From assembly GCF_023241715.1 (NCBI RefSeq), contig NZ_JALQCW010000030.1, positions 118,177 through 182,176 of the forward strand: a stretch of DNA of 64,000 bases, written 5' to 3'. Under the pieces are notes generated by a model, which saw only the letters and a list, made by a program, of their open reading frames with translations, was not told the origin of the DNA and made no database searches. Below, in pieces: positions 37,882 to 45,568 of this stretch. How positions within the stretch are numbered: the first letter of the stretch is position 1; each line of letters opens with the position of its first letter. The position numbers and the translations under genes were made by a program. Source of the stretch: Pseudomonas morbosilactucae. GTDB lineage: Bacteria; Pseudomonadota; Gammaproteobacteria; Pseudomonadales; Pseudomonadaceae.

Positions 37882-38855
37882 TCCAGATCGAGCAGTTGAG
37901 CAAACGCTATGGCCCGGGGCAGCCCGCTGCCCTGGACCAGGTGTCCCTGAGCATCCCCGACGGCGCCGTGTACGGCATTCTCGGGCGCAGCGGCGCCGGC
38001 AAGTCGACCTTGCTGCGTTGCCTCAACTTGCTCGAGCGCCCCGACAGCGGGCGCATCCTGCTCGATGGGCAGGACCTCACGGCCCTGTCCGACTCGGCCC
38101 TGCGCTTGCAGCGCCAGCGCATCGGCATGATTTTCCAGGGCTTCAACCTGCTGCACTCGCGCAACGTGTTCGATAACATCGCCGTGCCCCTGGAAATCGC
38201 CGGCCTCGGCAAGCCCCAGCGGCGGGCGCGGGTTCTGGAATTGCTGGACCTGGTGGGCCTGGCCGACAAGGCCGAGGCCTTTCCTTCCCAGCTGTCCGGG
38301 GGCCAGAAGCAACGGGTCGGCATTGCCCGGGCCCTGGCGGCGCGTCCGGCCTATCTATTGTCGGACGAGGCCACCAGCGCCCTGGACCCGGAAACCACGG
38401 CATCGATTCTTCAACTGCTGCGCGACATCAACCGCCAGCTCGGCCTGACCATCGTGCTGATCACCCACGAACTGGACGTGGTCAAGTCGATCTGTGACCA
38501 CGTGGCCGCCCTGGCCAATGGCCGTTTGCTCGAGGCCGGGCCCATCGGCGAACTGCTGGCCGACCCCGACTCCAGCCTCGGTCGTTCCTTGTTGCCGGGC
38601 TACACCCGGCCCCTGGGGGGCGAGCAGGCGGTGGCGGAGCTGACCTTTTTCGACCAGCAACGGGCGGCACCGGTGTTCCAGGAGCTGGCCAGCCAGGGCC
38701 TGGAGCTGGACTTGCTCGGCAGCGGCGTCGAGGTCATCGGCGGGCGCCAGGTCGGGCGCCTGCGCGTGGCCCTGCGCGAGCCGGGTGACGGGCGCAAGCT
38801 GGCCCAGGTGGTGGCCTTTCTCAAGCAGCGCGGCGTGCGCGCGGAGCGTCTATGA
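37878..38855 (+). CDS. MetN-type ABC transporter ATP-binding protein
   Basis: 325 residues. Walker [10 protein letters not shown] near residue 40, Q-loop [12 protein letters not shown] signature [15 protein letters not shown], Walker [14 protein letters not shown] and H-loop VLITHELDV are intact. The C-terminal part (from about residue 255: [26 protein letters not shown]) is the NIL regulatory domain that senses ligand inside the cell in MetN. It overlaps its neighbours on both sides by 4 bp (MetQ-like before, MetI-like after), a tight transporter operon. Confidence 0.93.
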   Translation: MIQIEQLSKRYGPGQPAALDQVSLSIPDGAVYGILGRSGAGKSTLLRCLNLLERPDSGRILLDGQDLTALSDSALRLQRQRIGMIFQGFNLLHSRNVFDNIAVPLEIAGLGKPQRRARVLELLDLVGLADKAEAFPSQLSGGQKQRVGIARALAARPAYLLSDEATSALDPETTASILQLLRDINRQLGLTIVLITHELDVVKSICDHVAALANGRLLEAGPIGELLADPDSSLGRSLLPGYTRPLGGEQAVAELTFFDQQRAAPVFQELASQGLELDLLGSGVEVIGGRQVGRLRVALREPGDGRKLAQVVAFLKQRGVRAERL

Positions 38856-39523
38856 ATCGCACCATCGACTGGAATGAAATTCTTCAACTGGTACTCAATG
38901 CCACCGGCGAAACCCTGTACATGGTGTTGCTGGCCGGGCTCTTTACCTTGCTGATCGGCCTGCCCCTGGGGGTGTTGCTGTTTATCAGCCGGCGCGGCGG
39001 CTTGTATCCGCTGCCCCGGCTCAACGCAAGCCTCGGCAGCCTGGTCAACCTGGGCCGCTCCCTGCCTTTTGTGGTGCTGTTGATTGCCCTGATTCCCCTG
39101 ACTCGGCTGGTGGTGGGCACCACCCTGGGCAGCACGGCGGCGGTGGTGCCGATCACCATCGGAGCCTTTCCGTTTTTTGCCCGGATCGTCGAAAACGCCC
39201 TGGACGAAGTGGACAAGGGCCGCATCGAAGCAATCCTCGCCATGGGCGGCGACATTCGCCACGTGATCCTCAAGGTACTGCTGCCCGAAGCCTTGCCGGC
39301 GCTGTTGGCGGGGTTGACCCTGACCCTGGTGATGCTGATCGGCTTTTCCTCCATGGCCGGGGTTATCGGTGGCGGCGGCCTCGGCGACCTGGCGATCCGC
39401 TACGGCTATCAGCGCTTCAACAATGAAGTGATGGTGGCCACGGTGGTGGTCCTGGTGTTGCTGGTCCAGGGCGTGCAAAGCCTGGGGGACCGCCTGGTGC
39501 GTTCCCTGGCTCATCGCCGCTGA
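38852..39523 (+). CDS. MetI-type ABC transporter permease
   Basis: 223 residues with five hydrophobic helices and the binding-protein-dependent transport signature ([26 protein letters not shown]) that docks on the ATPase. The C terminus has the [16 protein letters not shown] motif common to MetI. It completes the MetQ-N-I-like importer. No terminator is obvious in the 336 bp that follow before the Met-rich gene. Confidence 0.92.
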   Translation: MNRTIDWNEILQLVLNATGETLYMVLLAGLFTLLIGLPLGVLLFISRRGGLYPLPRLNASLGSLVNLGRSLPFVVLLIALIPLTRLVVGTTLGSTAAVVPITIGAFPFFARIVENALDEVDKGRIEAILAMGGDIRHVILKVLLPEALPALLAGLTLTLVMLIGFSSMAGVIGGGGLGDLAIRYGYQRFNNEVMVATVVVLVLLVQGVQSLGDRLVRSLAHRR

Positions 39524-39783
39524 AAGGGTCGGCCTAGAGGCGTTTCTGGTCTTTTCGTAGCGCTGCCCGGCGAGATCGAGGAAAAACGTCGGCCGGGTTA
39601 GATCGATTATTTCTTTAGGTTATGTGCATAGCGTGCAAAGGCATATCTATAGCGCCGGAATATCGGTCACAAACACCGCCTTCTCCGTCATGAAGGAGAA
39701 TTGCGCGTTATAGCGGATATTCTCGCCACCGCCACACCGATTACCCCCGCCGCAACATCCATCGACGTCGCTGGACCGCCATC

Positions 39784-39811
39784 TTGCTGCTCTCGGGCCA
39801 GTCCCTAGAAT
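39784..39811 (+). promoter_or_regulatory. possible sigma-70 promoter of the Met-rich gene
   Basis: TTGCTG and TAGAAT are spaced by 16 nt, about 48 nt before the ATG at 39860, and AGGGAG (39847-39852) is the ribosome binding site. The match is modest. The rest of the 39524-39783 stretch shows only AT-richer sequence and no gene; no recognisable riboswitch or CueR/CopR-type palindrome was seen by eye. Confidence 0.3.
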
Positions 39812-39859
39812 CGGCTCCATTCGCTTGATCCGACTATCCAAGCTTCAGGGAGCCACACC

Positions 39860-40369
39860 ATGATGAACGCCATGCAAATGCCAATGCCGATGAACAACAC
39901 CATGCCGATGATGCCGATGATGGGCATGCCGGTGATGATGGCGACCATGACCTGCGAAATGATGGACGACGGCATGCAGTGCAAGATGATGCCGGCCGCT
40001 GGCATGGACATGGCGATGTTCAAGAACAGCGCTGAAATGATGCAGATGATGATGAACTGCGGCATGCCGATGATGATGCACTGCGGCAACATGAGCATGA
40101 TGTGCATGTCCCAGTCGGCCATGAGCATGCCGATGATGAACATGATGATGCCAATGCCGATGATGGGCATGCCCATGCCGTCGATGAAGTGCGTGATGGA
40201 ATGCACCATGATGGCCGACGGCATGATGTGCAAAATCATGCCGATGGCCGGCATGAACATGGACATGATGAAGAACTGCTGCACCCTGATGATGAAAATG
40301 ATGAACGACTGCAGCATGCCGATGATGATGAGCTGCAACGGCATGCCGATGATGTGCTGCACCTGCTGA
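39860..40369 (+). CDS. extremely methionine/cysteine-rich protein with internal duplication
   Basis: 169 residues, of which I count 71 Met (42%) and 15 Cys (9%). No signal peptide, lipobox or membrane segment is present, so it should be cytoplasmic. It is built from two related units (about residues 20-82 and 101-166) sharing C-x-MM-x-DGM-x-CK, MP-x-AGM, KN, MM and MPMMM-x-C, with five aligned cysteines. Real coding is supported by a good RBS 7 nt from the ATG, the conserved duplication and a strong terminator 24 nt after the stop. Met/Cys clusters commonly bind Cu(I) or other soft metals. Its position after a methionine-type importer also allows a sulfur-reserve or oxidant-scavenging role. 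I do not recognise a named family. Confidence 0.8.
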   Translation: MMNAMQMPMPMNNTMPMMPMMGMPVMMATMTCEMMDDGMQCKMMPAAGMDMAMFKNSAEMMQMMMNCGMPMMMHCGNMSMMCMSQSAMSMPMMNMMMPMPMMGMPMPSMKCVMECTMMADGMMCKIMPMAGMNMDMMKNCCTLMMKMMNDCSMPMMMSCNGMPMMCCTC

Positions 40370-40392
40370 TACATCGCAGCGGCTGAAAGCAC

Positions 40393-40426
40393 AAAGCCCG
40401 GCTGGGGTTATCCCGCCGGGCTTTTT
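40393..40426 (+). terminator. rho-independent terminator of the Met-rich gene
   Basis: A perfect 10-bp stem (AAAGCCCGGC, 40393-40402, with GCCGGGCTTT, 40415-40424) with a 12-nt loop runs into five T. It lies 24 nt after the Met-rich stop codon and faces the 3' end of the XRE-cupin gene, which it could also serve. Confidence 0.85.
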
Positions 40427-40452
40427 CGTGTCTGTGATTTACGGCGGCGGGC

Positions 40453-41100
40453 TCAGTCCAGGCGTTCCGGGTGGGTCACCACCAGGTAGGCCACGGCTTC
40501 GCTGTCGGCCGGGTTGCGGTAGCGGTGGGGCTGGTCGGCGTAGAACAGGATCGAGTCGCCGGTGGACAGCAGGTAGCGTTCGTCGTTGACGCTGATCTCC
40601 AGCACCCCCTGGGACACCACCAGGTTCTCCTGGACCCCGGGGCCGTGGCCTTCGGAGAACTCCTCGCCCAGGGGGCTGAGGCGCAATTCGTAGAATTCCG
40701 ATTGCCGTGCGGTATCGAACGGGAACAGGGCGCGGCTGACAAAGGCGCCGTTGGCACTCACCAGACGCTTGCTCTGGCTCGCCGAGAGCAGGGCCACACC
40801 ATCGAACGAACGCTGTTCAAGAAAGGCTGCCACGGACACCTTGAGGGCCTTGGCAATCTTGCACAGCACTTTGATCGACGGCACGCTGCGGCCGGATTCG
40901 ATCTGCGCCAGCATCGCCCGGCTGACCCCGGACTGGCGGGCCAGGGCGTCCAGGGACAACTGGCGCTTGCCCCGCAGGCGCTGCAGGTTCTGCGCAACCC
41001 GGGCGCTGATCGGGTCTTCTTCCTGGGCTTCCAAGGCCTTCAACTCCAGGGCGGGCTCATCGACGCTGGCCAGAAAGCGCGACGGGTCTTGGGCGTTCAC
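40453..41100 (-). CDS. XRE-family regulator with C-terminal cupin domain
   Basis: 215 residues. The HTH_3 domain (NLQRLRGKRQLSLDALARQSGVSRAMLAQIESGRSVPSIKVLCKIAKALKV, residues about 40-95) is followed by a cupin ligand-binding domain (FSEGHGPGVQENLVV, ADQPHRYRNPAD). Such regulators often respond to small metabolites, including sulfur and amino-acid compounds. The start is taken as GTG 41100, which overlaps the stop of a 53-codon upstream gene (GTGA). The longer ATG frame (41181) lies inside that gene and is unlikely. It is convergent with the Met-rich gene. Confidence 0.85.
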   Translation of the reverse strand: MNAQDPSRFLASVDEPALELKALEAQEEDPISARVAQNLQRLRGKRQLSLDALARQSGVSRAMLAQIESGRSVPSIKVLCKIAKALKVSVAAFLEQRSFDGVALLSASQSKRLVSANGAFVSRALFPFDTARQSEFYELRLSPLGEEFSEGHGPGVQENLVVSQGVLEISVNDERYLLSTGDSILFYADQPHRYRNPADSEAVAYLVVTHPERLD

Positions 41101-41258
41101 CCGAGACGGGTCTCGATGGTGCGGCTGGCCTGGACCCACTGCATGACCTGGAAACCGGCGTTGCGTGCATACATTTCCCACATGGCCCGTGCCTGTTGCT
41201 GCGCCTGCTTGCGTTTGCGGAATTGGGCGAGGTCGATAACCTTGTCAGTCGATTTCAT
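41097..41258 (-). CDS. small 53-residue protein coupled to the XRE-cupin regulator
   Basis: 53 residues beginning MKSTDKVIDLAQFRKRKQAQQQ, a basic, helix-prone N-terminal half, then ARAMWEMYARNAGFQVMQW. It has no signal peptide. Its TGA overlaps the GTG start of the regulator gene, indicating translational coupling. I do not recognise a family. It might be a leader peptide that meters regulator synthesis or a small partner protein. Confidence 0.55.
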   Translation of the reverse strand: MKSTDKVIDLAQFRKRKQAQQQARAMWEMYARNAGFQVMQWVQASRTIETRLG

Positions 41259-41378
41259 AAGGCACTTCACTGTGGTGACCAATGGACGGGATGAACTGAG
41301 AGTACGTGGATATTTTTATAACGATAAATACTGATTTTTTATTTATTAATTCCTTTTGGGTCTTAGTGCGGCCGCGCC

Positions 41379-42092
41379 TCAAATCACTTGGGCGCGGTGC
41401 AATTCGGTCAGCGCCAGGGCCTTGAGATTGGCCAGCAACGGGTCGCGCCGATCCCGGGGGTGAGCCAGGTCCACCGCCAGGTCGCGGCGAATGGTGCTGG
41501 GACGATTGTCCATCACCAGCACCCGGTCGCTCAGGTACAGCGCCTCGTCGACGTCATGGGTCACCAGCAGCAGGGCGATAGCGTGGTGGTCGGCCAATTG
41601 CAGCAGCAGGTCCTGGAGTTTCATCCGGGTAAAGGCATCCACGGCGCTGAAGGGCTCGTCCAGCAGCAACACCTGGGGCCGTGAATACAGGCCGCGGGCA
41701 ATCGCCACACGCTGCGCCATGCCCCCCGAGAGCGCCTTGGGCAGGGCCCCGGCAAAACCGCCGAGGCCGACTTCTTCAATCAATTGCGCAACCCAGGCGC
41801 GGTCGTAATCGCGATCGGCACTGAAGCCGATGTTCTGTTCCACCGTCAGCCAGGGCATCAGCCGAGGCTCCTGGAACACGAAGGCCACTTGCGTGGCGTG
41901 GCTCTGCAGTTGGCCCTGAAAGTCTTGCTCCAGGCCGGCGACGATGCGCAGCAGGGTGCTTTTGCCGCAACCGCTGGGGCCCAGCAGGCTCACGGCCTCT
42001 CGGGGGCGCAGTTGCAGGTGGATGTTGTTCAGCACCGTGGTCGTGGCGAAGGTCTTGCGCTCGACCCGGATGTCCAGCAGGTGTTCACTCAT
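41379..42092 (-). CDS. SsuB/TauB-type ABC transporter ATP-binding protein
   Basis: 237 residues with Walker A GPSGCGKST (about residue 42), Q-loop FVFQEPRLMPWL, signature LSGGMAQRVAIARGL, Walker B VLLLDEPFSAVD and H-loop LLVTHDVDEALYL. The QEPRLMPW and THDVDEALYLSDRV segments are typical of the sulfonate/taurine/nitrate importer branch. It is last in a minus-strand operon behind its permease (3 bp gap) and binding protein. Confidence 0.9.
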   Translation of the reverse strand: MSEHLLDIRVERKTFATTTVLNNIHLQLRPREAVSLLGPSGCGKSTLLRIVAGLEQDFQGQLQSHATQVAFVFQEPRLMPWLTVEQNIGFSADRDYDRAWVAQLIEEVGLGGFAGALPKALSGGMAQRVAIARGLYSRPQVLLLDEPFSAVDAFTRMKLQDLLLQLADHHAIALLLVTHDVDEALYLSDRVLVMDNRPSTIRRDLAVDLAHPRDRRDPLLANLKALALTELHRAQVI

Positions 42093-42095
42093 GGC

Positions 42096-42944
42096 TCATT
42101 CCTTGGCGTTGTGGCCGTTGAAGGTGTCGCGCCAGGCCAGGCAGCGTTTTTCCAGGCTGGCGAGCAGGCCGTCGCTGACTTTGCCCAGCAGCGCCAGGAC
42201 GATGATCGCGGCCAGCACTATGTCCGGGCGCGACGTTTCGCGACCGTCGCTGAGCAGGTAGCCCAGGCCCTTGGTGGCGGCAATCAGTTCCGCCGCCACC
42301 AGGAACATCCAGGCCAGGCTCATGCCGGCGCGCAAGCCAGTGAACAGGCCGGGCAGGGCCGCCGGCAGGAGAATCCGGCGCACCAGCCGCAGGCGACTGA
42401 AGCCGTACATTTGCCCGACCTCCACCAGCTTGCGGTCGATGTTGCGGATCGCCGCCACGCCATTGAGGTACACCGGGAAAAACGCGCCGATGGCAATCAG
42501 CACGATCTTCGAGGTTTCGTCGATCCCCAGCCAGAGCAGCAACAGCGGGACCCAGGCCAGGCTCGGGATCGAGCGCAGGCCGGCGAAGGTCGGTTCCAGC
42601 CAGGCTTCGGCTTCCCGGCTCAGGCCGACCCAGGCGGCGAACACCAGGGCCAGGCTGGCACCGATGGCAAAGCCCAGCAGCACCCGCAACAGGCTGGCGC
42701 TGATGTGTTTCCACAAGGCGCCCTGGGCCAGGTCGCCGAGGGTGACGGCAATCTCGCTGGGGGCGGGCATCTGGTAGGCGGGCAGCCAGCCGATGCGCAC
42801 GATGATTTCCAGCACCAGGATAATCAGCACGGGCAGGGCCAGGCCCTTTAGGCGCAAGCGCCAGGCCGGGCTCAGGGACGAGGGCAGGGCGCGGGTTGCG
42901 GGCAGGGCCAGGCGTGCGGGCGGGTCGTTGCTTTTGCTGGTCAT
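42096..42944 (-). CDS. SsuC/TauC-type ABC transporter permease
   Basis: 282 residues with about six helices. The ATPase-docking loop is GQMYGFSRLRLVRRILLPAALPGLFTGLRAG. ASLLRVLLGFAIGASLAL and SIPSLAWVPLLLLWLGIDETSKI are hallmarks of the SsuC/TauC/NrtB family. The substrate would be an alkanesulfonate, sulfate ester or similar compound. It lies between the binding protein (82 bp upstream) and the ATPase. Confidence 0.9.
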   Translation of the reverse strand: MTSKSNDPPARLALPATRALPSSLSPAWRLRLKGLALPVLIILVLEIIVRIGWLPAYQMPAPSEIAVTLGDLAQGALWKHISASLLRVLLGFAIGASLALVFAAWVGLSREAEAWLEPTFAGLRSIPSLAWVPLLLLWLGIDETSKIVLIAIGAFFPVYLNGVAAIRNIDRKLVEVGQMYGFSRLRLVRRILLPAALPGLFTGLRAGMSLAWMFLVAAELIAATKGLGYLLSDGRETSRPDIVLAAIIVLALLGKVSDGLLASLEKRCLAWRDTFNGHNAKE

Positions 42945-43026
42945 GGGGTTCTCCGATGACGGCGGGCGGTGGCGACCACGGCGAATCCGCGACGAGCGCG
43001 GATTCGGCGGCTGCAGACGGCGAGGG

Positions 43027-44019
43027 TTATTGGCGGGCGACGCTGTCCTTGGCGCCGGTGTCGAGCAACTGGTCGATCACCTGATCGACATTCACCCCAC
43101 GGCGCACCAGCTCTTCAGAGACCAGGATCGGCGCGGCGGCCTTGGAGGCAATCACGTCCTGGGCGCTCAATTGCGGACTATTAAGGTCAGTGCGCGACAG
43201 TTGCAGCTTGGCCACGTCCAGGGGCAGGCCGGATTCACTGGCCAGCAGTTGCGCCAGCTCGGCCGGGTTTTTCAGTGCCCATTCCCGGGCTTGTTCATAA
43301 GCGCCGATCACGGTCTGGATGGTCTGTGGGTGCTCCTTGGCGTATTTTTCGGTGACGCTGACCACGCCGTAGCTATTGAAGTGGCTGTTGCGGTAGAGCA
43401 GGCGCGAACCGGCCTGTACCTGGCTGGCGGCCATGTGCGGGTCGAGGCCGGCCCAGGCGTCTACGTCGCCTTTCTCCAGGGCGGTGCGGCCATCCGGGTG
43501 CTGCAGGTGCACCAGCTCCACGTCGTCCTTGCTCAGGCCGGCTTGTTGCAGGCTGCGCAAGGTAAACAGGTAAGGATCGGTGCCTTTGGTGGCGGCGATC
43601 TTCTTGCCCTTGAGGTCGGCGATGCTCTGGTACGGCGAGTCCTTGCGCACCACCAGGGCGGTCCATTCGGCGCGGCTGTAGACGTACACCGACTTGATCG
43701 GGCTGCCATTGGCCCGGCTCAACACCGCCGCCAGGCTGGCCGAGGAGGCGAAATCCACACCGCCGCTGTTGAGGTACTCCAGGGAGCGGTTACTGCCCTG
43801 GCTCAGTACCCAACTGACCTTGGTCTGGGGCAGGGCCTTTTCCAGGTAGCCGAAATGCTTGAGCACCAGGCTGACCGGCGAATAGTAGGCGTAGTCCAGG
43901 TGCACCTCGGCCGGCGCGGTTTCCGCCGCCTGGGCCAGGGGTTGCAGGCTGAGGGCCAGGGCACAGGCGCTGATCAGGTACTTGGCGCTGGCGAGGGAAA
44001 AGCGAAATGTGGTTTTCAT
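43027..44019 (-). CDS. SsuA-like aliphatic sulfonate-type binding protein
   Basis: 330 residues with a Sec signal peptide (SACALALSLQPLAQAAET). The domain is a type II periplasmic binding fold of the NMT1/SsuA group: VHLDYAYYSPVSLVLKHFGYLEKALPQTKVSWVLSQGSNRSLEYLNSGGVDFASS, with ADLKGKKIAATKGTDPY at the hinge region. It should capture an organosulfur compound in the periplasm for the downstream permease and ATPase. It is the first gene of the operon and has a strong sigma-54 promoter candidate about 90 nt upstream. Confidence 0.9.
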   Translation of the reverse strand: MKTTFRFSLASAKYLISACALALSLQPLAQAAETAPAEVHLDYAYYSPVSLVLKHFGYLEKALPQTKVSWVLSQGSNRSLEYLNSGGVDFASSASLAAVLSRANGSPIKSVYVYSRAEWTALVVRKDSPYQSIADLKGKKIAATKGTDPYLFTLRSLQQAGLSKDDVELVHLQHPDGRTALEKGDVDAWAGLDPHMAASQVQAGSRLLYRNSHFNSYGVVSVTEKYAKEHPQTIQTVIGAYEQAREWALKNPAELAQLLASESGLPLDVAKLQLSRTDLNSPQLSAQDVIASKAAAPILVSEELVRRGVNVDQVIDQLLDTGAKDSVARQ

Positions 44020-44108
44020 GGGGCGGCTCCAGGCAAGGCAACGATAGGGCGATATTCTTATTTCCGAAAAGTCGGATAGAAGGAGTTAATCCTGCTTAAA
44101 AGGAATAT

Positions 44109-44124
44109 TGCAGGCTCTGTGCCA
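44109..44124 (-). promoter_or_regulatory. sigma-54 (-24/-12) promoter of the Ssu-like operon
   Basis: Read on the minus strand it is TGGCAC-N5-CTGCA: a perfect -24 box and a -12 box with one mismatch at the correct spacing, followed by an AT-rich start region. The leader to the ATG at 44019 would be about 75-80 nt and contains ATTCCTTTTAA. This implies RpoN with an enhancer-binding protein of the SfnR/NtrC type. Confidence 0.6.
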
Positions 44125-44313
44125 TTTACCCCAAAGCGCCGCCCACGGGCCCCGCGCAAGCCTCCAAAACCCAGGCAACTGTTGCTCGCCAAACAGTCTG
44201 TTGACCCACTGTTGCTCCATCAACATCTCCGCCTTGACCCTCATCGCCACCCAACTGAGCGCCCACTGAACCCCGATAAAACCGGCTATGTGCTTATGCA
44301 TAAAACGTATTTC

Positions 44314-44326
44314 AGAATCTGATTCT
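44314..44326. repeat. inverted repeat AGAAT-CTG-ATTCT in the divergent region
   Basis: A 5-bp arm palindrome sits about 50 nt ahead of the binding-protein gene at 44378, in the 358-bp gap shared with the Ssu-like operon. It could be an operator for the plus-strand gene. Apart from this and the sigma-54 site, nothing else in the gap is supported. Confidence 0.3.
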
Positions 44327-44377
44327 AAGAGCGTTATGGTCTATGCAAATCGTCCCTCCCTTTCAAGGAATCACCCC

Positions 44378-45325
44378 ATGAACCTCTCTCGACACCTGCG
44401 CGGGTTGCTTGCCAGTGCCTTGCTTGCGGCGCCTCTGGCGCAGGCCGCGGCCCCGGTGGTGCTGAATATCGGCGACCAGAACTACTACAACATTCGCGCC
44501 TCGGTGGAGGCCTCCGGGGTGCTGGAGGGCGCGCCTTATCGCGTCGAATGGAAGCACTTCCAGGCCGCTGCACCCCTGGCCGAAGCCCTGAACACCGGTG
44601 CCCTGGACGTTGGCTTCCTCGGTGATTCGGGCTTCCTGTTCCTGGCGGCCAAACAGGCGCCGGTCAAGCTGATCGGCGTCTCGCGGCAAAACCCCGACAC
44701 CATCGCCTTGCTGGTGCCCAAGGACTCCCCGGTGAAAACCATCGCCGACCTCAAGGGCAAGAAAGTCGCCTACTGGCCGGGTGCCTGGAGCCAGCAACTG
44801 ACCTTGCGTGCTCTGGAGAAAGCCGGCTTGCCGGAGGACTACGTCGAGTTCGTCAAGCTGATGCCGATCGATGCGGCCGCCGCCTTGCCTCAAGGCAGCA
44901 TCGACGCGTTTCCGGTCTGGGAACCCTACATCTCCCAGCAGATCGTGTTTTCCGGAGCGCGGCCGATCTTCACCGCCAAGGACCTGATGCCCGGGCTGAG
45001 CGCCATTGCCGCCTCGACCCCGGCCATTGAGAGTAAGCATGAAGCCATCGCCGACTTTCTGCAGCGCCTGAAAAAGGCCCGGGCCTGGGTCGACAACCAC
45101 ACCGATGAATACGCTGACCTGTGGGCGAAAAAAGCCAACCTTGATCAGAATGTCTCGCGCCATTGGTTGCGCCAGGCCCACCTGAGCATCGGCCCGGTGG
45201 ACGCGCAGGCGGCCAGCGACCTGCAGAGCACGGCGGATTTCCTGTTCAAGGTCAAAGCCTTGCCCGCACCCCTGGCCACCGCCCCGATCATCGACCCTTC
45301 GTTCGCCCAGGCCCTGGCGCAATAA
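44378..45325 (+). CDS. second SsuA-like substrate-binding protein
   Basis: 315 residues: signal peptide (GLLASALLAAPLAQAAA), then an SsuA/TauA-type fold (LNIGDQNYYNIRASVEASGVLEGAPYRVEWKHF, EALNTGALDVGFLGDSGFLF, LKGKKVAYWPGAWSQQLTL, SIDAFPVWEPY). ATG 44378 is set by AAGGAA about 8 nt upstream; the longer open frame is not credible. It is divergent from the Ssu-like operon and has no permease or ATPase of its own, so it probably feeds that transporter with a different sulfonate. Confidence 0.87.
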   Translation: MNLSRHLRGLLASALLAAPLAQAAAPVVLNIGDQNYYNIRASVEASGVLEGAPYRVEWKHFQAAAPLAEALNTGALDVGFLGDSGFLFLAAKQAPVKLIGVSRQNPDTIALLVPKDSPVKTIADLKGKKVAYWPGAWSQQLTLRALEKAGLPEDYVEFVKLMPIDAAAALPQGSIDAFPVWEPYISQQIVFSGARPIFTAKDLMPGLSAIAASTPAIESKHEAIADFLQRLKKARAWVDNHTDEYADLWAKKANLDQNVSRHWLRQAHLSIGPVDAQAASDLQSTADFLFKVKALPAPLATAPIIDPSFAQALAQ

Positions 45326-45354
45326 CCCCCAACAATCCGCCCGCCTCGAAACCG

Positions 45355-45380
45355 CCATCGCCGGCAAGCCGGGCTCCTAC
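45355..45380 (+). repeat. Pseudomonas REP-type element
   Basis: CCATCGCCGGCAAGCCGGGC followed by TCCTAC matches the REP-type core also found at 63863-63887 (with one extra G here). It lies in the spacer after the second sulfonate-binding protein gene, a usual intergenic position. Confidence 0.7.
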
Positions 45381-45507
45381 GGGTTTTGTTGCATCCCGGT
45401 GGTGGTGTTGCTCCGGCAACAGTGGCGGAACAGATTGCCGTGGGGGATACAGCGTTTACGCCGGCGCCGCGCGGTGCAGCCCCAGTAAAACGGGGTTCGA
45501 GCGGGGT

Positions 45508-45523
45508 TGGCCTGGCCTGTGCA
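45508..45523 (+). promoter_or_regulatory. weak sigma-54-like site before the sugar-type binding protein
   Basis: TGGCCT-N5-GTGCA keeps the essential GG and GC at the right spacing but has three mismatches to the consensus. It is about 45 nt upstream of the ATG at 45569. Listed because neighbouring operons have better sites. Confidence 0.25.
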
Positions 45524-45568
45524 ATGACCGATGCAGCACCTTTGAATCAGCCTCACGGAGTAGGCCCA

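Noticed and set aside
39647..39841. A 64-codon minus-strand open frame upstream of the Met-rich gene
   Set aside because: It covers the likely promoter of the Met-rich gene and shows no protein-like pattern or RBS.
39805..40392. Long open frame on the minus strand (195 codons) and a His/Asp-rich frame on the plus strand (40102-40386) across the Met-rich gene
   Set aside because: Both are mirror products of the repeated ATG codons. Only the Met-rich frame has an RBS, a matched terminator and an internal duplication with conserved Cys spacing.
40393..40426. Could the hairpin after the Met-rich gene be a small RNA?
   Set aside because: The stem, loop and T-run form a plain intrinsic terminator; no separate promoter is visible.
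44086..44301. A 71-codon minus-strand open frame in the divergent promoter region
   Set aside because: It overlaps the sigma-54 site at 44109-44124 and has Trp/Arg-rich shadow composition with no family resemblance.
45355..45380. Short repeat considered as a CRISPR or attachment site
   Set aside because: It matches the Pseudomonas REP-type core also seen at 63861-63888; there are no regularly spaced units here and no integrase or cas genes.
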